Assembly: GCA_040901795.1 (NCBI GenBank)
Contig: JBBDYH010000024.1
Span: 1-7,225 of the forward strand
Source: JBBDYH01 sp040901795
GTDB lineage: Bacteria; Planctomycetota; Planctomycetia; Pirellulales; JALHPA01
Direction of reading: 5' to 3'
DNA length: 7,225 bases
Under the pieces are notes generated by a model. The model had not been told where the DNA came from. It did no database searches and saw nothing but the letters and a program-made list of their open reading frames with translations. Within the stretch, counting starts at the first letter, position 1; the number at the start of each line of letters is the position of its first letter. The translations under genes and the position numbers were made by a program. Of the stretch, positions 1-5,513 are shown piece by piece.

Positions 1-558
1 ACGTACGGATCTGCGCGGGGGGTGGCCCGCAAGGGCCATCCCTACCGCGATCGACGCCAGCAGCGACTGGTTATAGACGTTCGACGAGCCGCGGATCAAC
101 AGCTTGCCGCGCCACTTTGGATCATCGAGCTGTTCGTAATTCGCTATTTCATCCGGCTTCACGCGGTCCTTGGCATAAAGGATCACGCGGGCGCGCTTCG
201 TCAGGCCGAACCAGAGTCCTTCTGGATGACGCAGGTTTTTGGGGATTCGCTCATTGAGGACCGGTGAGCTAACCGGCCGGAAGACTTCCCGCTGCTCAGC
301 CTGATAAAGCCGGCCGGCATCGACTGTAATAAAGACATCCGCCGGACTCCGTTTGCCCTCCCGTTGAAGTCGTTCGAGCAACGAGTCGGACTCCCCTTCG
401 AGCACCTTGATTCGAACCCCAGTCTTGTCAGTGAACTTCTTGTAGATCGCGTCATCCGTGTCGTAATGTCGTGCCGAATAGATGTTCACGACCTCCTCGG
501 CCAGGCCGCGAGCGGACCCACCGAGCACAAGAATCATGGCGAGCAAGTGCAGCTTCAT
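1..558 (-). CDS. Iron(III) ABC transporter substrate-binding protein, FutA-like (partial, C-terminus off window)
   Basis: Periplasmic ferric-iron-binding component of an ABC importer; it would hand Fe(III) to an inner-membrane permease, which should lie beyond the left edge. 186 codons are visible without a stop. Residues 1-20 form a signal peptide (hydrophobic core LLAMILVLGG, likely cleavage after LA). The mature start NIYSARHYDTDDAIY is the FutA/AfuA-type signature with the His-Tyr that supplies iron ligands. ADVFITVDAGRLY, GLWFGLTKRARVILY, DPKWRGKL and SSNVYNQSLLAS follow in the usual order. The ATG at 558 has a strong Shine-Dalgarno (AGGAG, 8 nt upstream) and overlaps the stop of the previous gene as ATGA, so it is probably translationally coupled. 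From residue ~171 on, the sequence no longer resembles the family and coincides with a hairpin at 20-42, so the gene may be disrupted there. The Tyr pair expected near the C-terminus is not in the window. The family call is firm; intactness is uncertain. Confidence 0.88.
   Translation of the reverse strand, partial: MKLHLLAMILVLGGSARGLAEEVVNIYSARHYDTDDAIYKKFTDKTGVRIKVLEGESDSLLERLQREGKRSPADVFITVDAGRLYQAEQREVFRPVSSPVLNERIPKNLRHPEGLWFGLTKRARVILYAKDRVKPDEIANYEQLDDPKWRGKLLIRGSSNVYNQSLLASIAVGMALAGHPPRRSVR
20..42. repeat. Hairpin-forming inverted repeat inside the 3' part of the FutA-like gene
   Basis: On the plus strand GGTGGCCC (21-28) and GGGCCATCC (33-41) pair as an 8-bp stem with one bulged base (T39). 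They enclose a GCAA loop (29-32), and G20-C42 extends the stem. It sits exactly where the encoded protein stops resembling the FutA family. It could be one end of a small inserted repeat element or a chance GC-rich palindrome; only one copy is visible here. Confidence 0.45.
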
Positions 559-755
559 TTTTCGATCTCCTGGAGGGTGGGGTAACGGCTGAGGTCTCTG
601 AGCTTCCGGCCGTAATAACTTAGACCGGCATCGTGAAACTTGTCTAATCGACTTGAGTTCGCCCGCGTCAACAGAGCATGCAGCAAGGAGACGGTAACAC
701 CGACCCCTGCAATTCCTGTAAAGATCAGAACGTGTACAATGATCAAGCGAAGCAT
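555..755 (-). CDS. Small single-pass membrane protein, unknown function
   Basis: 66 residues, no family recognised. Residues 4-28 are strongly hydrophobic (LIIVHVLIFTGIAGVGVTVSL) and form one predicted transmembrane helix. The remaining ~38 residues are polar, rich in Arg/Lys and Tyr (SRLDKFHDAGLSYYGRKLRDL), and are likely cytoplasmic or periplasmic tail. It lies 9 nt after the TPR gene, and its stop codon overlaps the ATG of the FutA-like gene (ATGA). The gene is therefore locked into the operon and its last codons (for LQEIEK) carry the Shine-Dalgarno for the next gene. Its own ribosome site is weak, so coupling from the TPR gene is likely. Coding status rests on tight packing at both ends and a sensible membrane topology. 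A role in iron import is inference from position only. Confidence 0.7.
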   Translation of the reverse strand: MLRLIIVHVLIFTGIAGVGVTVSLLHALLTRANSSRLDKFHDAGLSYYGRKLRDLSRYPTLQEIEK

Positions 756-764
756 CGCACAGTC

Positions 765-1532
765 TCATGGCGGTGGTTGAGGCGATCGTTGATCTAGGAC
801 TTGGCTCGTCAAACGTGTCAGCCGTTGACTGCACGCATCGCGGCGCGCGGCGTCATCGATGGCCTCGTACAGGACCACGAGGCGATGCAGACAATTGGTG
901 CACGTGATTGCCTCGATGGTCTCGATCGATAAGTGCTGGATCAGCCGGCAGGCCCGATCGAGCTGCCCCGCGCGATGCAACATGCAAGCCAACCCCACGC
1001 GGTACGACATGCACTCCGGGGCCAGATCAAACGCTTTTTGCAGCGGCGAAAGAATCATGTCCGGCGGGTAGCCCAAGCGGCTCAGGCAAAAGGCGATGCC
1101 AAACCACGGCGCGTCCTCTTCGGGCATCCGTCGGGCGGCTTCGCGGCAAGCGACCAGCGCGCCGTCGAAATCGCCGAGCCTTTGTAAGCCAATGGAGACG
1201 GTGGAAAGGAGCTCCGCGGGGCACGACTTGCTGGTCGCCAGATACTTGAAGATCGTGCCCGCCAGGGCGCTTTGGCCGACGGCCGCGTAACAGTTTGCAA
1301 GCGCACATTGCGCCGTCGCCGATAACGGTCCCAACGTCGTGGCCGCTTCCAGGCAGCGAACCGCACCGGCGGTATCACCCTGCGCCTGTTGCAGCAACCC
1401 ACGCAATTGCCACAGCGGTCCGTAGTCCGGGTCTTGCGCCAAGCCGTGTTGCGCAAGCTCCGCAGCATGGGCATAGTCGCCCGCGTTAAAATACCGCCAG
1501 GCGTCGGCGATCAATTCGCTAACTGGGCTCAT
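765..1532 (-). CDS. Cysteine-rich tetratricopeptide repeat protein
   Basis: 255 residues made almost entirely of TPR-like helical pairs of about 34 residues. The clearest are at ~11-37 (YFNAGDYAHAAELAQHGLAQ), 38-71 (LWQLRGLLQQAQGDTAGAV), 106-138 (GLQRLGDFDGALVACREAAR) and 174-200 (GLACMLHRAGQLDRACRLI). TPR arrays are protein-protein scaffolds; the partner cannot be read from sequence. No signal peptide or membrane segment is seen, so a cytoplasmic location is likely. Twelve cysteines (60, 76, 81, 104, 129, 149, 174, 183, 195, 211, 214, 234), including a CTNC pair at 211-214, are unusual for a TPR protein. The ATG overlaps the PepSY gene stop as ATGA and has a full AGGAGG 4 nt upstream, so both start and operon membership are well supported. 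A proline-rich tail ends the protein. Confidence 0.9.
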   Translation of the reverse strand: MSPVSELIADAWRYFNAGDYAHAAELAQHGLAQDPDYGPLWQLRGLLQQAQGDTAGAVRCLEAATTLGPLSATAQCALANCYAAVGQSALAGTIFKYLATSKSCPAELLSTVSIGLQRLGDFDGALVACREAARRMPEEDAPWFGIAFCLSRLGYPPDMILSPLQKAFDLAPECMSYRVGLACMLHRAGQLDRACRLIQHLSIETIEAITCTNCLHRLVVLYEAIDDAARRDACSQRLTRLTSQVLDQRSPQPPP

Positions 1533-2821
1533 ACAACCTCCTGAAGCCGTGAATCAGGGGAATGCGATGGAACCAGATTTCGGCGCAACAATTCTCGCCG
1601 TGTCAGGCCAGTTGCATTGCCGCGCCGTTGACGCCGACGCGATCGCCGTTTGCGCCACCACACGATGAAACCGGTGATGTAGAGCACCGCGGGGGTCAGG
1701 CCGGCAAAGAATACGATCCAGCGTCCCACGAGGCCGAACGCCTCGCCGTTGTGAAGCGGGAATTGCCAGGCAAAGAATGCGTCGGCCCCCGTATAGTCGT
1801 TGGTGTCTCGGATTGCGAGGATACTTCCTGTGTACTGGTCAATCCACACCTGCGTAGCGCCGAACGACTGTTGAACTTCGTGAGGCTGACGGACTGCAAC
1901 TTCGTAGGCGCCGTCGTCACCCTGTGGCGGGTGGAAGTGGCAGAAGCGGGCATCGGGAAACTGAGCCATCGCGATGTCGATCGCTTGTTCAGGCGTGATG
2001 GGCTGTCCGGTTTGGGTCGCGGACTTCAGGTTCAGCAACGGCGGCGTGTCGGCGGACAACATCGTCACCGCGGGTTTGACCCATTCCGGAAACACCAGAT
2101 AAACGCCCGTAAACGCGATCACGGCCAGCAGCGGCGCGGCGACGATGCCCAGCGTCTTGTGAAGGTCGTAGTTGAAGCGACGTCCGCGGCGGATCGCAAA
2201 CGCCGCCGCCCAGCCGCACGTCCACAACGGCCACCACAAATAGACGCCGCTGCATACGGAGACGAGCAACACCAATCCCGTGAGGCCGACGATCGTTTCG
2301 CCGGACTTCCCGGCCAAGAGGGTGTAGTGGAGTTTATAAATGATGGACATCAGGTCCTCACCCCACACCCGCTGGCCCCTGACCTGCGCCGTGGTGGGAT
2401 CGACGTACACTCCGGTAACCGTCGGGGCTTCTTCACTTCCGCTTTGAAACCAGACTTTCCACACGCCGTTTGGCACGCGCGGCGCGCTGACGGCCGTCGG
2501 GTGGCGAGACGAGCCGGAATACGCTCGTCGCGCTTGGTCGATCACTTCAACCAGCGGCCGCCGAGAGCCCGTCCCCTTGGTCAGCAAAAGTTCTGGGTTC
2601 AGCCATTCGTCGATGGCATGGTCGAAGACGAGCAGACTGCCCGTGAGGCCCAGGAAGACAAACAACAGCCCTACCGTTAATCCCAGCCAGCGATGCACGG
2701 CCAGCCAGGATCGGCGGAGCTGTGCCTTGTTCAACCAGCGCGCCGCCGCGCCATCGCGCTTCGGCGAGAGCGGTAAGGGCGATGGCGCCGGTTCAATGTC
2801 AATCGTCAATTCGTCATGCAT
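1529..2821 (-). CDS. PepSY-associated TM helix (PepSY_TM / PiuB-type) membrane protein
   Basis: 430 residues, full length for the family. Four membrane regions each start with a histidine: HRWLGLTVGLLFVFLGLTGSL (H43), LHYTLLAGKSGETIVGLTGL (H165), LHKTLGIVAAPLLAVIAFTG (H221) and PLHNGEAFGLVGRWIVFFAG (H357). Large extracytoplasmic loops lie between helix 1 and 2 and between helix 3 and 4; the latter contains a PepSY-like stretch (TPEQAIDIAMAQFPDARF, then YEVAVRQP and VWIDQYTGSIL). The C-terminus is a very basic cytoplasmic tail. The family is commonly linked to iron and siderophore uptake, and some members (FoxB type) are haem-containing ferric-siderophore reductases whose haem ligands are membrane histidines. 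Reductase activity here is inference. The ATG lies 3 nt after the lipoprotein stop with AGGA about 11 nt upstream, and the gene overlaps the TPR gene by 4 nt. Confidence 0.9.
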   Translation of the reverse strand: MHDELTIDIEPAPSPLPLSPKRDGAAARWLNKAQLRRSWLAVHRWLGLTVGLLFVFLGLTGSLLVFDHAIDEWLNPELLLTKGTGSRRPLVEVIDQARRAYSGSSRHPTAVSAPRVPNGVWKVWFQSGSEEAPTVTGVYVDPTTAQVRGQRVWGEDLMSIIYKLHYTLLAGKSGETIVGLTGLVLLVSVCSGVYLWWPLWTCGWAAAFAIRRGRRFNYDLHKTLGIVAAPLLAVIAFTGVYLVFPEWVKPAVTMLSADTPPLLNLKSATQTGQPITPEQAIDIAMAQFPDARFCHFHPPQGDDGAYEVAVRQPHEVQQSFGATQVWIDQYTGSILAIRDTNDYTGADAFFAWQFPLHNGEAFGLVGRWIVFFAGLTPAVLYITGFIVWWRKRRSRRRQRRGNATGLTRRELLRRNLVPSHSPDSRLQEVV

Positions 2822-2824
2822 GGC

Positions 2825-3319
2825 TCAACGCTTCCTGGCCGGCATCGCCTCGACCGGCATCGACTTCTGCGGAGTGCGCGGCGGCGTCATCACGACCTGC
2901 GCGCCTGTGATTGCAATGGGTGGCAAAACGTTGCTCTTCTCCTTGACAGAGATGCGCCACTTCGACTGTTTTGGCTTGGCGTACCTCCGTCCGAGGCGAT
3001 CGAACAGCGAGGGCTTCGAGGAATCCTCGGGCCACACAATGGTGAAGAAGTACTCGCCGAGGGGTGCCCCGTCATCCGGCTCGTAGGTCGTGAGAGAAAA
3101 CGTCCCGTCCGGTTGCACCTTTCCCCACGGCGTCGAATTGCGCTTATCGACGCGCTCGGCCACCGGATAAAGATGCACGAGCGCGCCTGTGGGTGGCTGG
3201 CCGTTGACGGTTACGCTTCCGGTCACGGGCTGCGTCTCGGCCTGCCAGTTGTCGCCGCAGCCGGCGCATAGTAGGCAGGCCACTGCGGCGATCGTGATTC
3301 GTATTTGCATTGGTTTCAT
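2825..3319 (-). CDS. Carboxypeptidase-regulatory/transthyretin-like lipoprotein
   Basis: 164 residues. The N-terminus RITIAAVACLLCAGC is a lipoprotein signal with lipidation expected at C21 (Cys at -3 is slightly atypical). Residues ~31-95 show the beta-sandwich pattern of short planctomycete carboxypeptidase-regulatory-like proteins: VTGSVTVNGQPPTGALVHLYP, then GKVQPDGTFSLTTYEPDDGAP and GEYFFTIVWP. The C-terminal part is basic and lower in complexity (PPRTPQKSMPVEAMPARKR). These domains are binding or structural modules on the cell envelope, not peptidases. The ATG at 3319 has a good Shine-Dalgarno (GGAG, 7 nt upstream), preferred over the ATG three codons later. It is second in the operon, 3 nt before the PepSY gene. 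The function in this locus is unknown; a partner for the pilin-like protein or the PepSY protein is plausible but unproven. Confidence 0.87.
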   Translation of the reverse strand: MKPMQIRITIAAVACLLCAGCGDNWQAETQPVTGSVTVNGQPPTGALVHLYPVAERVDKRNSTPWGKVQPDGTFSLTTYEPDDGAPLGEYFFTIVWPEDSSKPSLFDRLGRRYAKPKQSKWRISVKEKSNVLPPIAITGAQVVMTPPRTPQKSMPVEAMPARKR

Positions 3320-3339
3320 TCGTTATCTCCGCTTGCCTC

Positions 3340-3394
3340 GTGGGGCAGGCATTTTTGCCTGCCTTGGTCCGGCAGACAGGAATGTCTGCCTCAC
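3340..3394. repeat. Two-hairpin palindromic repeat between DUF1559 and lipoprotein genes
   Basis: Two perfect 8-bp stems lie in tandem. The first is GGCAGGCA (3344-3351)/TGCCTGCC (3356-3363) with loop TTTT. The second is GGCAGACA (3371-3378)/TGTCTGCC (3383-3390) with loop GGAA. The two stems differ by one base pair, and the outer arms 3340-3351 and 3383-3394 also pair with each other (10 of 12). It fills the only sizeable gap in the operon, starting 16 nt after the DUF1559 stop and ending just before the lipoprotein ribosome site. The structure is that of a dispersed REP-like palindromic unit; in mRNA it could act as a 3' stabiliser or partial terminator. No U-tract follows on the minus strand, so it is not a classical terminator. 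Confidence 0.75.
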
Positions 3395-3409
3395 ATCTCG
3401 AAACGACGT

Positions 3410-4354
3410 CTACTCAGAATCCCGAACAACTTCGCCGCCGTTGATCGACGACATGGCGCTTAGCACTTCCACATCGACTGTCTCCGGCACAAATCGGACG
3501 GAGCCGTCGGCCATGCTCACGTGGATGCCGCCGGGGTGAAACGAATATGCACCCCTGTTGCTCACGTTGATGATCTCGGAGCCGGCGAACCACGTGACAC
3601 TCGGCGGTCCCCCATTCGGATCCAAAGTCCAAATCACGGTATACAACCAACTGGAGTTAAAGCAGCCGGTCCACGCCCGAAAGCTGCCGTCCCAATCCTG
3701 CGGGGTGTGCTCTGCGGCGATCCTTACTCCACGAACCCACCACGCGGCACGGCCCGCCTGCTCGTACTGCATGATCGTCTTCGACAGACCGTCGGTGACC
3801 TCACGGAATTTGCGCAACTTGTTCTGCTCGAACATGGCTTGATGCTGTTCCCAGTTGGTCGCGCTTCGAATGTACGAGTAGTCGGTTGTCTGAAAGCCGG
3901 ACGGCTCTGTCTGGCCGGCATCGGGATTCGAAGGACACCGGTAAACGGGCGGCATGAGCTGCGCCACCTCCTTGTTGTTGGCGTGGTTCCACGGGACGCG
4001 ACGATCGTAGAGGTCGGCCACACTCTTGTCTTCCAAGAATGGAAGGACCGCCACGTTGGCATGGGTGGCCAAAAACGGTTCGCTCCATTTGCCTTCCCAG
4101 TCGGCCCAAGCGGCTGGGAGGCTACGGTGGGTGTCGTGGTGGTTATGGAGCCCCAGCGCGACTTGCTTCAGGTTATTGATGCACTGCGTCCGTCGGGCCG
4201 CCTCCCGTGCGGCCCCAACGGCGGGCAGCAGCAGGGCGACCAGCACGCCGATGATTGCAATCACTACCAATAGTTCAACCAACGTGAAGGCAGGGCGCTT
4301 GATCGGCGCCAATACGCGATGTCGTGGTTCGGTCCAGCGAAAATGAGCCGGCAT
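3410..4354 (-). CDS. DUF1559 protein with type IV prepilin N-terminus (pilin/pseudopilin-like)
   Basis: 314 residues from the ATG at 4354, chosen because GGAG lies 8 nt upstream; a GTG 11 codons earlier lacks such a site. After a basic leader, RPAFTLVELLVVIAIIGVLV (20-39) is a classical prepilin helix with predicted cleavage before F23 and Glu at mature position 5 (E27). Position -1 is Ala instead of the usual Gly. The helix continues through AAREAARRTQCINNLKQ, the DUF1559 entry motif. C140 lies in VYRCPSNPDAG. The C-terminal H-X9-DG signature is complete (H273 to D283-G284 in HPGGIHVSMADGSVRF). DUF1559 proteins are numerous in planctomycetes and are thought to be exported pilin-like proteins; their individual roles are largely unknown. 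This one is first in an operon whose later members point to iron uptake, which is the notable part. Confidence 0.93.
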   Translation of the reverse strand: MPAHFRWTEPRHRVLAPIKRPAFTLVELLVVIAIIGVLVALLLPAVGAAREAARRTQCINNLKQVALGLHNHHDTHRSLPAAWADWEGKWSEPFLATHANVAVLPFLEDKSVADLYDRRVPWNHANNKEVAQLMPPVYRCPSNPDAGQTEPSGFQTTDYSYIRSATNWEQHQAMFEQNKLRKFREVTDGLSKTIMQYEQAGRAAWWVRGVRIAAEHTPQDWDGSFRAWTGCFNSSWLYTVIWTLDPNGGPPSVTWFAGSEIINVSNRGAYSFHPGGIHVSMADGSVRFVPETVDVEVLSAMSSINGGEVVRDSE

Positions 4355-4595
4355 GAGCTTATCTCCAAGGTTGATTGGCAGAACCACAGGCGGGTGTCAC
4401 CGTTCGACGCGTGCCTTCCGCGGCGGCGCAGCAATGGGGCACGTACACGAGACCGGACGATCCGCCTGCCGTCTGACGAGCATGGCTGGCAAGAGGCTCA
4501 GGGCCAGGCTGGCGATTGCTCGTCGTCTAGAAGCGGGCCTTTTCAGCCCGAACGGTGCCCAATTTAGCGGGGATTTCGGCGGAGTCAATGGCTTA
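4355..4595. other. Intergenic leader upstream of the minus-strand operon; no confident gene
   Basis: About 240 bp between the operon start and the hemP promoter. A GC hairpin CGGGC (4534-4538)/GCCCG (4546-4550) with a 7-nt loop is visible. A minus-strand frame 4618-4397 encodes 73 residues with a hydrophobic stretch (AIASLALSLLPAMLV), but its ATG lies across the Fur-box edge and it has no convincing ribosome site. It is left as an unresolved small ORF. A minus-strand -10-like TCTAAT (4622-4617) lacks a good -35. The operon promoter is probably in this stretch but could not be placed. Confidence 0.5.
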
Positions 4596-4624
4596 TTGAC
4601 ACTGAGACTCAATTTCATTAGATT
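4596..4624 (+). promoter_or_regulatory. Sigma70-type promoter of hemP
   Basis: A perfect -35 box TTGACA (4596-4601) is separated by 17 bp from TAGATT (4619-4624), which matches TATAAT at four of six positions. Transcription would start near 4631, giving a leader of roughly 34 nt before the hemP ATG. The spacer is occupied by a Fur-box-like palindrome, the standard layout for an iron-repressed promoter. Strength and start site are predicted only. Confidence 0.65.
4603..4617. promoter_or_regulatory. Fur-box-like operator in the hemP promoter
   Basis: TGAGACT-C-AATTTCA is a 7-1-7 inverted repeat in which five of seven positions are symmetric. It resembles the Fur consensus TGATAAT-N-ATTATCA, with AC before it and TT after it. 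It fills the spacer between the -35 and -10 of hemP, so bound Fur would block RNA polymerase. hemP genes are classic Fur targets. Being in the divergent region, it could also affect the six-gene operon, though its distance from that operon's start codon is about 250 bp. Confidence 0.6.
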
Positions 4625-4664
4625 TTTCTCGGAATACCCGGTACCCTATGACCGAGAGAAAAAA

Positions 4665-4841
4665 ATGCCGCCGGAACCAGTCGAGACGTCGAAAGCGGGA
4701 CAGATCCAAAGTCCGCTTCTGCCGGCGGTCATCCAATCTGCCGACCTTTTGCACGGAACCAAAGAGGTCTTCATCGCGCATGGAAGCGAGCTTTATCGCC
4801 TAAGGGTGACTCGCTCCGGCAAGCTGATTCTGCAAAAGTGA
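4665..4841 (+). CDS. hemP: Hemin uptake protein HemP
   Basis: 58 residues, within the family's usual size. The C-terminal two-thirds is the HemP domain: SADLLHGTKEVFIAHGSELY, then the diagnostic YRLRVTRSGKLILQK ending. HemP/HmuP proteins are small and Fur-regulated, and are found with haem or siderophore uptake genes; in some proteobacteria they are needed for expression of the outer-membrane haem receptor. The N-terminal ~22 residues are a variable Pro-rich extension. The ATG at 4665 follows GAGAG and six A residues, a modest ribosome site; the frame stays open upstream but nothing conserved is seen there. It is transcribed away from the iron-linked operon and next to the Fur-box promoter. 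No haem receptor gene follows, because a Uma2 gene on the other strand comes next. Identification is strong despite the short length. Confidence 0.9.
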   Translation: MPPEPVETSKAGQIQSPLLPAVIQSADLLHGTKEVFIAHGSELYRLRVTRSGKLILQK

Positions 4842-4890
4842 GCGACGGCGCAGGATTGAACGCGTGGGCCCTCCCGGACTCGGCCAAACG

Positions 4891-5475
4891 CTATGGCTGC
4901 TCCTCAGGCGTAAACTCCACGTCTTCGTAGATTTCGGCCAGCGGCAGTTCCGTCGTCAGCTCTGGCAAAGGAATCAGCGCTTCGGGACCCATATAGACCT
5001 CGCGCGTGAAACCTTGTTCGATCCATCGATAGGCGGTCACAACCGGCATTTCCTGCTCGACGAGCAGATAGAACGAAAGCGACGGAATGGTCAGGTAGGC
5101 GTCTTTCTTCTCTACCTCGTCGGTTCGCCTGGTCTGGCGCGAGAGCACTTCCACGATCAAAACCGGCTGATTCTGAAACGAATAATCTTGTGGGTTTGAA
5201 TGGCAAACAACCGGGGCATCGGGGTAATAGAAGCGGACGTGCGTGGGAAGCCGCACACGAATCTTCGTATCCGAATCATAAGGCCGGCACTTTCCTCCTC
5301 GAACGCGGCTATGGAGCCCGGCGAAGATGTTACCCTTGATGACGTTGTGTGCGAGTCTGGCGCCCGCCATCGCATACACAAACCCGCCTAGATACTCGTG
5401 CTTGACTTTTGAGACAAGCTCCCCGGCGAGGTAGTCCTCCACCGACATCAATTCACCTTGCTGTGCCGTACTCAT
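4891..5475 (-). CDS. Uma2 family (DUF820) restriction-endonuclease-fold protein
   Basis: 194 residues from the ATG at 5475, chosen because the family typically begins MSTA...MSVEDYLAGE; an in-frame TTG 12 codons earlier would run nearly to the start of the neighbouring gene. The core PD-(D/E)XK-like signature is present: KHEYLGGFVYAMAGA (E27), YYPDAPVV (D86), VLIVEVLSRQTRRTD (E109), EKKDAYLTIPSLSFYLLVEQ (K123/K124) and a final EIYEDVEF. Uma2 proteins are abundant in cyanobacteria and planctomycetes; a nuclease fold is predicted, but the biological role is not established. No motif appears broken, so the copy looks intact. No Shine-Dalgarno is evident. It converges with hemP (49 bp between stops) and diverges from the lipid kinase gene, with no functional link apparent to either. 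Confidence 0.9.
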   Translation of the reverse strand: MSTAQQGELMSVEDYLAGELVSKVKHEYLGGFVYAMAGARLAHNVIKGNIFAGLHSRVRGGKCRPYDSDTKIRVRLPTHVRFYYPDAPVVCHSNPQDYSFQNQPVLIVEVLSRQTRRTDEVEKKDAYLTIPSLSFYLLVEQEMPVVTAYRWIEQGFTREVYMGPEALIPLPELTTELPLAEIYEDVEFTPEEQP

Positions 5476-5513
5476 GCGGTTCAGCGCAGCCCGACCCAGA
5501 GCCTTCTTCAAGC

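Noticed and set aside
1562..2680. Plus-strand 372-codon open frame
   Set aside because: It lies opposite the PepSY-TM gene, whose families, helices and operon spacing are clear. The plus-strand translation is Arg/Gly-rich with no recognisable domain.
3521..4273. Plus-strand 250-codon open frame
   Set aside because: It is the antisense shadow of the DUF1559 gene; the translation is compositionally odd and has no known motif.
4353..4664. Upstream extension of the hemP frame to give a 162-residue protein
   Set aside because: The HemP family is about 50-80 residues. The extension reads through the predicted promoter and Fur box and shows no conserved sequence.
4842..4890. Terminator search between hemP and the Uma2 gene
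   Set aside because: Only a weak GC-rich imperfect stem is present with no T-run; nothing could be supported.
5409..5513. Upstream ATG for the lipid kinase adding 35 residues
   Set aside because: The added residues are Pro/Ser-rich, precede the conserved first strand, and would overlap the Uma2 coding region.
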